NCBI RefSeq assembly: GCF_038446955.1
Contig: NZ_CP151803.1
Location: 3,906,001-3,970,000 of the forward strand
Direction of reading: 5' to 3'
Origin: Pedobacter sp. FW305-3-2-15-E-R2A2
GTDB lineage: Bacteria; Bacteroidota; Bacteroidia; Sphingobacteriales; Sphingobacteriaceae
DNA length: 64,000 nucleotides
Below, piece after piece: positions 8,784 through 16,050 of the stretch. The position numbers and the translations under genes are program-made. The number at the start of each line of letters is the position of its first letter. Within the stretch, counting starts at the first letter, position 1. The notes under the pieces are model-generated. The model did no database searches. It was not told the DNA's origin and saw only the letters and a program-made list of their open reading frames with translations.

Positions 8784-9608
8784 ATGAATACGGAGAACGA
8801 AAAGACTAAAGACTGGCGGGCGAAGCTCCATGAAATCATTTATGAGTCCAATACATTTGCAGGAAAAGCTTTCGATGTAGGTTTGCTCATTGCTATTTTT
8901 GCCAGCATCCTGGTAGTTATGCTGGACAGCATTGATAGTTATCACCGACAATTCGGTTCGTTTTTTTCGGCGATTGAATGGACATTTACGATACTGTTTA
9001 CCATAGAATATATACTTCGGCTGGTGATCATCAAACATCCGCTCAATTATGTGAAGAGCCCGCTTGGCATCATTGATCTGCTGGCCCTGATTCCTTCCTA
9101 TCTGAGCGTCATTTTTGTAGGCGCCCAGTCTTTACTTGCCTTGCGTGCTTTAAGACTGATGCGGATTTTCAGGATCTTTAAATTAGGGCGGTTCCTGTCA
9201 GAGATGAAGTTTCTAACCGTGGCCATTAGTGGCAGCTTGCGCAAGATCAGCATATTTATGCTTACTGTGCTTACGCTTGTAGTGATTCTGGGTTCTGTCA
9301 TGTACCTGGTAGAGAACAGAGAAAATGGATTTTCCAGTATCCCGGAAAGTATTTACTGGGCCATTGTGACCATTACCACCGTTGGTTATGGAGACATCTC
9401 CCCTGTCACGCCCATGGGAAAATTTGTCGCCTCATTTATGATGTTGATCGGCTATGCCATCATCGCTGTACCTACGGGAATTATCACTACTGAAATGGCT
9501 GCAGCGGCAAGAAATAAAGGATTCCACCATCAGGTATGCCCTGGATGTGGCCGTGAAGGTCATGATCAGGATGCTAAATTCTGTAAATATTGTGCAACAA
9601 AGCTTTAA
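8784..9608 (+). CDS. Voltage-gated-type potassium channel with C-terminal zinc ribbon
   Basis: The 274-residue ion transporter has six helices: S1 about 31-48, S2 about 62-83, S3 about 94-112, an S4-like segment with regularly spaced Arg (RALRLMRIFRIFKLGRF, about 121-137), S5 about 153-175 and S6 about 214-235. The pore has the selectivity filter TTVGYGD (about 198-204), so K+ is the expected ion. The C terminus ends in CPGCGRE...FCKYC (Cys252, 255, 267, 270), a compact zinc ribbon on the cytoplasmic side. It lies 28 bp downstream of the esterase gene and may be co-transcribed. Confidence 0.92.
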   Translation: MNTENEKTKDWRAKLHEIIYESNTFAGKAFDVGLLIAIFASILVVMLDSIDSYHRQFGSFFSAIEWTFTILFTIEYILRLVIIKHPLNYVKSPLGIIDLLALIPSYLSVIFVGAQSLLALRALRLMRIFRIFKLGRFLSEMKFLTVAISGSLRKISIFMLTVLTLVVILGSVMYLVENRENGFSSIPESIYWAIVTITTVGYGDISPVTPMGKFVASFMMLIGYAIIAVPTGIITTEMAAAARNKGFHHQVCPGCGREGHDQDAKFCKYCATKL

Positions 9609-9618
9609 CTGCTGAGTT

Positions 9619-10305
9619 TTAAAACTGAATCTCACTGAACCATTTTGCATAAATGGCATCATAGATTCCGTTTTCTTTCAGCATTTTTAGTCCGGTGTTG
9701 AATTGCTTTCTTAACTCCAGGTCTCCTTTTTTCATCGCAATGGCATAATGGGAGTCGGTATTTGGCAGGAACATGCCTATTTTTAATTTGCTGTTGTTTT
9801 GAAGGAAACCTCCGGCAATCGGTGAGTCATCAACAAGCATATCAATCTTTCCTGCCTGAAGTTTTCTGTACAGTTCTTTATTGGTATCTGCATGAAACAT
9901 GTTGTTGTCCGGGAATTTGGTATGAACATGTCTTTCTGCTTCTGTTGCCGTTCTGACCCCAATCGTTTTGTTTTTAAAGTCTTTCAGTTCATCCAGCGCA
10001 CCTTCTGCAGGCACGACAGCACAAAGTCTGAAGTGTAAATAAGGCTCTGTAAACTCCAGAATATGCTTGCGTGAGGAAGTTACCGTTACTGCCGAACAAA
10101 TCAGGTCTAATTCCCCTTTAAAAAGCTTCTCCAAAATAGTTTTCCATAAAGAAACTTCATAATGTATCTCAAAATCAAGGTGTTTAGCAATTTCACTTAA
10201 TAAATCTACCTCAAATCCTTCAAATTTTTCGGAATTATAGTCCGAATGCATGGGAAATGGTGCGGCAGAATCTAAACCGACTTTCAATACTCTCTTTGGG
10301 GCCAT
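9619..10305 (-). CDS. PBP-like (SBP_bac_3) solute-binding protein without evident signal peptide
   Basis: The 228-residue protein has the type II periplasmic binding fold of amino-acid binding proteins. It opens with RVLKVGLDSAAPFPMHS and has the family motif FEGFEVDLLSEIAKHLDF, the DLICSAVTVTSSRKHILEFTEPY segment and the KGDLELRKQFNTGLKMLKENGIYDAIYAKWF tail. No signal peptide or lipobox precedes the fold, because the protein begins MAPKRVLKVGLD. No ABC permease is adjacent. It may be a cytoplasmic amino-acid or dehydratase-like binding protein. It is convergent with the channel gene. Confidence 0.75.
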   Translation of the reverse strand: MAPKRVLKVGLDSAAPFPMHSDYNSEKFEGFEVDLLSEIAKHLDFEIHYEVSLWKTILEKLFKGELDLICSAVTVTSSRKHILEFTEPYLHFRLCAVVPAEGALDELKDFKNKTIGVRTATEAERHVHTKFPDNNMFHADTNKELYRKLQAGKIDMLVDDSPIAGGFLQNNSKLKIGMFLPNTDSHYAIAMKKGDLELRKQFNTGLKMLKENGIYDAIYAKWFSEIQF

Positions 10306-10478
10306 AATTATTCCAGGATTAAGTGATTTGGCGCGGCTAATTTACGACAGTAAAAGCAATTTGTTCCTATAATGAATGTAAAGAAGACATTTCTTACAGG
10401 AATTTAAGCAAAAACTTTACATGTTGAACAAAATAAATAAAATTACATCATTGAAATGGAAGGTTATTGCTAATTCTG

Positions 10479-10486
10479 TAACTTTG
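10479..10486 (+). promoter_or_regulatory. Candidate -7 element of the map promoter
   Basis: TAACTTTG fits the Bacteroidota -7 consensus TAnnTTTG and lies 24 bp before the map start codon. No TTTG -33 box at the usual spacing is obvious, so the call rests on the -7 box alone. Confidence 0.4.
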
Positions 10487-10509
10487 ATTAAAGAAATAAA
10501 CGAGAAAAT

Positions 10510-11274
10510 ATGTCGATATCATCAGAAGCCGATTTACTGGGTATCAGTAAAATAAGTGAAATTGTAGCCCTTGCTTTAAAGGAAATGAGGGAATATGCAC
10601 AGCCTGGAATGTCAGCTTTGGAGCTGGATAATTTTGGCGGAGCCCTACTTCAGTCTAAAGGAGCGAAATCAGCACCAAGGTTAACTTATGGTTTTCCGGG
10701 ATGGACTTGTATCAGCGTGAATAATGAGATTGCCCATGGCATTCCTACTGAAAATAAGATCTTTAAAGAAGGTGACCTGATTAATATAGATGTATCTGCA
10801 GAGCTGGACGGCTTCTGGTCTGACAATGGAGGTTCCTTCGTATTGGGACAGGATTTGAATCACCACGCCCCTTTGGTAGAAGCATCGAAAAGAATTTTAA
10901 CAAAAGCACTTCAAAATATTAAAGGGGGTGTAAAAATCTCTGAAATCGGCAGAATTATAGAAACTGAAGCTAAAAAAGCAGGTTATATGGTGATTAAAAA
11001 CCTTGCCGGACATGGTGTAGGCAGAAGTTTACATGAAGAACCGCACCAGATTCTGAATTATTATGATCGTTTTAATCAGGAAAGATTTAAGAAAAATTCT
11101 GTAGTGGCCATTGAGACTTTTATTGCTACTCAGTCTAGCCTTGCAGTGGAACAAGCTGACGGATGGACATTCTTAGGAAATAAAGGTGGTTTTGTAGCTC
11201 AGCACGAGCATACGATTATGGTTACAGGTGGCGCTCCGGTAATCCTGACCTCGATGAATGAAATTTTCTCTTAA
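10510..11274 (+). CDS. map: Methionine aminopeptidase, type I
   Basis: This 254-residue M24A peptidase removes the initiator Met from nascent proteins in the cytoplasm. The active-site set is complete: His76 (EIAHGIP), metal ligands Asp94 (NIDVSAELDGF) and Asp105 (SDNGGSF), His168 (GHGVGRSLHEEP), Glu202 (AIETFIA) and Glu233 (QHEHTIMV). It is close to the length of bacterial type Ia enzymes and has no SH3-like extension. It is monocistronic, ending in a strong terminator. Bacteroidota often carry several M24A paralogues and this copy is not in the ribosomal operon, so it may be a secondary one. Confidence 0.9.
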   Translation: MSISSEADLLGISKISEIVALALKEMREYAQPGMSALELDNFGGALLQSKGAKSAPRLTYGFPGWTCISVNNEIAHGIPTENKIFKEGDLINIDVSAELDGFWSDNGGSFVLGQDLNHHAPLVEASKRILTKALQNIKGGVKISEIGRIIETEAKKAGYMVIKNLAGHGVGRSLHEEPHQILNYYDRFNQERFKKNSVVAIETFIATQSSLAVEQADGWTFLGNKGGFVAQHEHTIMVTGGAPVILTSMNEIFS

Positions 11275-11299
11275 TCCGGGAACGACCTAATAAAAAGAG

Positions 11300-11327
11300 A
11301 TCTGGTTTTCGCCAGGTCTTTTTTTAT
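11300..11327 (+). terminator. Rho-independent terminator after map
   Basis: The stem AGATCTGG/CCAGGTCT (one G-U pair) with a TTTTCG loop is followed by a run of T. It lies about 25 bp downstream of the map stop codon. Confidence 0.8.
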
Positions 11328-11462
11328 GGAATATTCAGATCATTCCGCTGATCATATCTGCAAATTCGCCCATGCGTTGCTTTAATAAAAATATTTAATT
11401 TCAGCAAACGATAAACATAAAAAAATAATAGCTTTATAATCCATAACAACGAAACTCAAAAG

Positions 11463-12092
11463 ATGAAAAAAATTGAATCTTATATAGATGTGAATGACGC
11501 GATAAGCGATTTGGACAATGGCGGTCGTTTTTACAATTTATTTACGCATGCCGACGATGGAATAATTTCTCAGGCTGAATTAGGTAAAGTCGGAGGATTA
11601 TTTAATGACAAACAAAAAATGATACTCTTCTTTGAACTTTCTGTTTCAAATTTAGGTTCCGCAGCTAAAACGGAAGTTCTTTCGAAATTTGACAATAGTT
11701 TACAGCTTAATTATCAAAAGTATAAAGCCCAGGAGTTGTCTGCATCCGAAGCCAACGAGATTGGTGTCATCTCTTCCAATGCCATTATTACCGGCATTCC
11801 AAAAAAGATAGCGTCTAAATCAGAGTTTAATGGATATATACTCATACCGATATTGGCCGGAAAGGTGACCACCTTTATTCCTGTTCCCATTACCGACAGT
11901 TACGATGTTTATGAAATAAGAGATGAAAAGTCTTCTGAAACTTTTTTTATTGCCCATGCCAGAGGTTCCGAGAAGCTGCCTGAACAACAAATCAAAGTAG
12001 CCGGGGTTATAAAAGAATTGAAATCAAAAAAGAACGAGGATAATGGTTCTAAAAAGTTTCTTGAGATCAACTACTTTTTGAATTTAAACTAA
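11463..12092 (+). CDS. Protein of unknown function, soluble
   Basis: The 209-residue product is not recognised. It has no signal peptide or membrane helix. The N terminus contains a short EF-hand-like stretch (THADDGIISQAEL, about residues 28-40). The middle is Ser/Ala-rich and helical. The C-terminal half alternates hydrophobic and charged residues (GYILIPILAGKVTTFIPVPI, then FFIAHARGSEKLPEQQIKVAGVI), which suggests a small beta-barrel such as an OB-fold. It is a single-gene unit between two terminators. The coding character is convincing in length and composition; the function is open. Confidence 0.65.
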   Translation: MKKIESYIDVNDAISDLDNGGRFYNLFTHADDGIISQAELGKVGGLFNDKQKMILFFELSVSNLGSAAKTEVLSKFDNSLQLNYQKYKAQELSASEANEIGVISSNAIITGIPKKIASKSEFNGYILIPILAGKVTTFIPVPITDSYDVYEIRDEKSSETFFIAHARGSEKLPEQQIKVAGVIKELKSKKNEDNGSKKFLEINYFLNLN

Positions 12093-12150
12093 AGGCGAAT
12101 TTCTGCTTATTAATTTTTCTTCCTTCAGATAGCTTAAGCTATAAAACTTT

Positions 12151-12180
12151 AAAAATGCCGGGTGGTTGTCCGGCATTTTT
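12151..12180. terminator. Bidirectional terminator
   Basis: AAAAATGCCGG, the loop GTGGTTGT and then CCGGCATTTTT form a hairpin flanked by A and T runs on both sides. It can end both the 11463 gene on the plus strand and the small membrane protein gene on the minus strand. Confidence 0.85.
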
Positions 12181-12191
12181 ATTCCGAATTC

Positions 12192-12341
12192 CTATTCCCA
12201 GGCCATAAAACCTTCGTAAGCGAAGTAAAAAAGAGCAATATAAATGCTGTATTTAATTACTTTTTTAATAACCTCATAGGCTTTAAATGGGATTGGACTG
12301 AAAGCTTGTTTGTTAAATGCTGTTTTTGTTATTTGTTCCAT
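12192..12341 (-). CDS. 49-residue single-pass membrane microprotein
   Basis: The minus strand from ATG 12341 encodes 49 residues: MEQITKTAFNKQAF, then SPIPFKAYEVIKKVIKY, a hydrophobic aromatic helix (SIYIALFYFAYEGFMAW) and a final Glu. A basic amphipathic start followed by one helix predicts an N-in single-span inner-membrane protein. The stop lies 12 bp from a strong bidirectional terminator, and there is no competing gene on either strand. Function unknown; the aromatic helix and short length resemble accessory microproteins of membrane complexes. The call rests on composition, signal layout and terminator. Confidence 0.6.
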   Translation of the reverse strand: MEQITKTAFNKQAFSPIPFKAYEVIKKVIKYSIYIALFYFAYEGFMAWE

Positions 12342-12500
12342 TTTTATTGACTTTTAAGTGTAATGATTACACAAAAGTACCAGGCTTATTCAGCCGGAAA
12401 TTGTAAGAAAACGAAAACCTGCTCTACAAAAATAGCTTAACCCGCTGTAACCTGCGACTCTTTCTTGTGGTCTTAGCATCAATATTAACCTAATCGATTT

Positions 12501-14036
12501 ATGATGTTACTTCGCAAGCTTAAACAGCCATTACTATTGTCATTCTATGTATTATGTTTTATAGTATTTGCCGCATTTACAGGGCCATCAGCCAATCATA
12601 AAAAGCAAACCAGAAACGATTATTATAAAGATAAAGCCGCCAGAAATTTAAGCGATTCCCTGGATGTATTATTCAATCAGATCAGGTCCTCATTTGGAGG
12701 AAAAGAACCCGACTTAACATTAGGCGTCGTAAAGGATGGTCATGTTTTTCTGAAAAAGAATTATGGCTATGCCAACCCTGAAACCAACACACCATTTTCT
12801 GATCGAACACAAATTTATATTGCCTCTACCTCCAAGTCTCTGACCGGAACATTGGCCGCCATTTTGGATCGTAAAGGCATCATAAAACTCGACGGGACAA
12901 TTGCAGATTATCTTCCGGGGTTTAATTTTGATGATCAAAAGATCCATCCTGATAAAATCAGCATACGCTCGTTAATCACTCACACCCATGGCATCAAAAA
13001 CAATGATGCAGTGGTATGGACCGCTTTTATTGGAATCAGAAGTACCGAGCAACTTTTGGAACTGCTCAAGAAACGGAGTACCGCTCTGCCAGACCATAGC
13101 TTTAACTATTCTAATCTCGGTTCTGTCATCTATGCAATGATTGTCGAAAAATGTTTAGGAAAGCCATGGCAGCAAGTAATGGACGACCAGCTTTTTCAGC
13201 CATTGGGTATGAAAAAGACCAGCGCTTATGTTTCAAAAGCAGATGCTAAATACATCAGCTACGTAATAGATGACTCGGAAGGTGCTTTGAAAAGTGTATT
13301 TGATAAAGCGGATAACTCGATGTCGGCCGCTGGTGGGCACCTCACTACGGTGACTGATCTGCTAAAATATCTACAGTTCTTCATGAGCAATGGAAATTCC
13401 GTTCCTGGTGTATTGGGCAAAAAGGAAATTGCTATCGCCACCTCTGCAATTGTTCCTCAGAAAAATCGCTATCAATCTTATGAAAGATTTGGTTATGGAC
13501 TGGGATGGGAACAATCTGTCTTTAATGGAGAACAGCTGGTATCGCGTTTTGGCGGTTATAGTGGCATTTCTTCACATTTATCGTTCATGAAAGATCAAAA
13601 GATAGGTGTGGTGGTCTTAAGCAACAAAAAAGGAATGGAGGCATTGGCCCATTTAGTAGCGAACTATATTTACAATTCCCTTTTAGACAAAGACAACAAG
13701 TACAGCATTGCTAAAGAAAACCTGATATCACTACAGAAAAACTTCGAATCGGATGCATTGGAAACAAAGGAGATAATGGAGGTCATTGACAAAAAAACAG
13801 CAATGGACAAAAAACTTTCCGGACAATATGACGGTGCTGAAAAATCCGGTAGTATGGAAATAAACAATGCCGGAGAGGTTTCCTGGGGAAACCTAAAAGG
13901 ACAATTGCATTTGCTAACCGATAGCACTGGCTTGATTAATTTCAGGACAATGTTGCGTTCTTTCTCTGTCAAAAGGGAAAAGAATGTGATTGTAGGGGTC
14001 TATTCTAACGACCGTTATTTCAAGCGTTTACAATAG
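12501..14036 (+). CDS. Serine hydrolase of the beta-lactamase/PBP4 fold (class C-like), exported
   Basis: The 511-residue protein has an N-terminal signal anchor or signal peptide (PLLLSFYVLCFIVFAAFTG). The beta-lactamase domain follows: SxxK in IASTSKSLTG, YxN in FNYSNLGSVIYAM, and the GYSG segment in RFGGYSGISSHLSF at the KTG position. FGYGLGWE and MSAAGGHLTTVTDLLKY are family hallmarks. A C-terminal domain of about 110 residues resembles DUF3471-like beta-rich tails. Such proteins are periplasmic esterases, D-amino-acid peptidases or peptidoglycan-related enzymes, and seldom true antibiotic lactamases. The gene converges on the phosphatase gene with almost no gap. Confidence 0.85.
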   Translation: MMLLRKLKQPLLLSFYVLCFIVFAAFTGPSANHKKQTRNDYYKDKAARNLSDSLDVLFNQIRSSFGGKEPDLTLGVVKDGHVFLKKNYGYANPETNTPFSDRTQIYIASTSKSLTGTLAAILDRKGIIKLDGTIADYLPGFNFDDQKIHPDKISIRSLITHTHGIKNNDAVVWTAFIGIRSTEQLLELLKKRSTALPDHSFNYSNLGSVIYAMIVEKCLGKPWQQVMDDQLFQPLGMKKTSAYVSKADAKYISYVIDDSEGALKSVFDKADNSMSAAGGHLTTVTDLLKYLQFFMSNGNSVPGVLGKKEIAIATSAIVPQKNRYQSYERFGYGLGWEQSVFNGEQLVSRFGGYSGISSHLSFMKDQKIGVVVLSNKKGMEALAHLVANYIYNSLLDKDNKYSIAKENLISLQKNFESDALETKEIMEVIDKKTAMDKKLSGQYDGAEKSGSMEINNAGEVSWGNLKGQLHLLTDSTGLINFRTMLRSFSVKREKNVIVGVYSNDRYFKRLQ

Positions 14037-14037
14037 C

Positions 14038-15567
14038 TTAATTCTGAATTTTGAAAGTTGTTAGCAATGCCGCATGATCCGAAGGGTATTTTACCGGATG
14101 CTGATCGATGGTTCTGGAAGCGATGGCCTTAATTTTTGCACCTTTATAATAGATATAATCAATCCGGTCTTTAAACGCATCAACAGACATCGGACTCCAG
14201 GTAATCCCTCTAACTTTAAGCGGATCTGGATGTATTTCCCGAAACGAATCTTTAAAACCGTTTTTCATTAACAACAATCCGGAAGGAAAAGGGACCACTA
14301 AGCCACCATTCAGATGTTTGGTTGATTCGATCCAGTCCAGATGAGAGCCGGAGTTAAAATCACCGCAAAAGACCACAGGAGTAGTCGAAGACTGATCAAT
14401 ATAAGGTTGGATGATTTGCAGGATATGACGTAAATCGCCAGTATTTCCCTTGTCCATTTGCTTTGTCAGGGTATCTGCATTCAGTTTAACTTTTTTCTCC
14501 AGATCTCCCCAATAGTCAGTCGGGAAATTGAGCCAATTGGCAAAGAATGCTATTTTTTGATCTTTAGATAACCGGATATAGGCTCCGCCATTATAAAATG
14601 ATTTGTAGCCCGCTAAGGTTTCTTCAATCGGATAACGACTCATGATTGAAATGTTAGTACTTCTCAAATAGAAGTAATAGCCCAATCGATCTGCAATTTT
14701 TGCTCCTGAACCGTAAGTTTCCTGCATGGAAATTACATCTGCCCCGGAGCCTTTGATCACTTCTACAATCCGCTCCACTCCCACTTCTTTTCCGGTCTCA
14801 TTTCCACCATGGAAGATATTGAAATTCATCACTTTAAGAACATCTTTTGCATTGGTCGACTGCCTTGTATTTAAAGCAGAAAAATAAGCACCGTATTGCT
14901 TGCCAATAAAATCAGGACTTAGCACTTCCGAAAATAAAGCGACCTGATCCAGTGCACCATTGAAAGCATGCCATTGATCCCGGTATTCTGCACTCGAAGA
15001 ATTTGTCGGATCTGCGATTCGGCCACCAATAAACAGTTCATTTGTATGGATTGAATCTAAGCCCGGGCAATAATAAATTGCTGTATTTAAGCCATCGTAA
15101 TATAGACGGATCTCTTCTTTTTCTTTTGAATAGCTAAAAGCAAGCAAGTGCCATTTATCATCTTTAACTGTTTGTCGCGCTGCAGTGGGTTCATACTCGT
15201 AGCTATTTTTGCCCATGGCCTCCCATCGCCATGCGCCATTTGCCTGAACACCCAATCTCCAACCTTTCCATTTTTTATCTGTTAAACTGGTAGAAGAAAG
15301 CACATCATAATCATTGGCCAGTTGAGGTGATGCTTTTACCCATAGCATAACAGAAAAATCTCCATCATTTTCGTTCAGCTGATTTTTTACCGTTAATACT
15401 TTACGGATGGCAGCATTTCCCGAAAGATCCAGTGCAGATCCGGATATGCCTTTTGTCGTACTGTACTGAATAGCAGGCTCGAAAGACTGAAGATATACTG
15501 GTTTTTGAGCAAAGATGCTTGTGCTGATCATCACAAGCGTGGTTATCAATTTTAATTTAGAGGCCAT
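14038..15567 (-). CDS. Secreted LamG domain + endonuclease/exonuclease/phosphatase (EEP) protein
   Basis: From ATG 15567 the product is 509 residues with a signal peptide (SKLKLITTLVMISTSIFAQ). Residues about 25-230 form a LamG/concanavalin-like lectin domain (GDFSVMLWVKASP, KWHLLAFSYSKEKEEIRLYYDG, GALDQVALFSEVL). Residues about 240-509 form an EEP hydrolase with VMNFNIFHGG, the metal Glu in ISMQETYG, VFCGDFNSG, and the terminal SDHAALLTTF motif with its catalytic His. The protein is probably periplasmic or surface-exposed and cleaves phosphodiesters or phosphomonoesters. Target unknown. The open frame upstream to 15630 is not used because it lacks a signal. Confidence 0.85.
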   Translation of the reverse strand: MASKLKLITTLVMISTSIFAQKPVYLQSFEPAIQYSTTKGISGSALDLSGNAAIRKVLTVKNQLNENDGDFSVMLWVKASPQLANDYDVLSSTSLTDKKWKGWRLGVQANGAWRWEAMGKNSYEYEPTAARQTVKDDKWHLLAFSYSKEKEEIRLYYDGLNTAIYYCPGLDSIHTNELFIGGRIADPTNSSSAEYRDQWHAFNGALDQVALFSEVLSPDFIGKQYGAYFSALNTRQSTNAKDVLKVMNFNIFHGGNETGKEVGVERIVEVIKGSGADVISMQETYGSGAKIADRLGYYFYLRSTNISIMSRYPIEETLAGYKSFYNGGAYIRLSKDQKIAFFANWLNFPTDYWGDLEKKVKLNADTLTKQMDKGNTGDLRHILQIIQPYIDQSSTTPVVFCGDFNSGSHLDWIESTKHLNGGLVVPFPSGLLLMKNGFKDSFREIHPDPLKVRGITWSPMSVDAFKDRIDYIYYKGAKIKAIASRTIDQHPVKYPSDHAALLTTFKIQN

Positions 15568-15652
15568 TATACATTGTTTGTTTTCAGGTAAGCAAACATA
15601 ACATTCTTTCCCTGCTATTGTGGCGGGCATATTTTCTTTTTATTTTTAAAAC

Positions 15653-15961
15653 ATGAACGTACGATGTCCACATTGCCAGAAAATATTTGAAGCAAATCAA
15701 CAGCAAGAGCACTTATTGACCTATGCCATTGGAAAAGGCCAAAGACTGGTGATGTTGGAATGTCCGGAATGTTATTGGGATGTTCCCCTTAATCCGGGCG
15801 ATCTTCTGTCTAATGAACCTCAAAAAGATGAAGCATCAGAAAAGGAAACTATCGCCGGGCCTGTAAATTGTCCGAAATGTGCTGATGGAATTATGTCTTA
15901 TATCAATGATGGCAATGAAGAATTTTGGGGTTGTGGAGAATGTGGTTATACAAGGACGTAA
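15653..15961 (+). CDS. Small protein with two zinc ribbons
   Basis: The 102-residue cytoplasmic protein has an N-terminal ribbon (CPHCQKIF ... CPECYWDV) and a C-terminal ribbon (CPKCADGIM ... CGECGYTRT), joined by an acidic linker. The two CxxC pairs per ribbon are intact. It could bind nucleic acid or be a structural Zn module; no enzymatic domain is visible. It is divergent from the LamG-EEP gene, with a gap of about 85 bp. Confidence 0.7.
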   Translation: MNVRCPHCQKIFEANQQQEHLLTYAIGKGQRLVMLECPECYWDVPLNPGDLLSNEPQKDEASEKETIAGPVNCPKCADGIMSYINDGNEEFWGCGECGYTRT

Positions 15962-15983
15962 AAAAGAATCGGACATCAATGAA

Positions 15984-16012
15984 AACCCCTCTTTACAATT
16001 TGTAAAAAGGGG
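15984..16012 (-). terminator. Terminator for metE (minus strand)
   Basis: ACCCCTcTTTACA, the loop aattt and TGTAAAaAGGGGT form an almost perfect stem. On the minus strand it is followed by a short T run, and it lies about 40 bp past the metE stop, where the zinc-ribbon gene converges. Confidence 0.6.
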
Positions 16013-16050
16013 TATCTGGTTGGACCACTTCCTATCGGATTGAGACTTGA

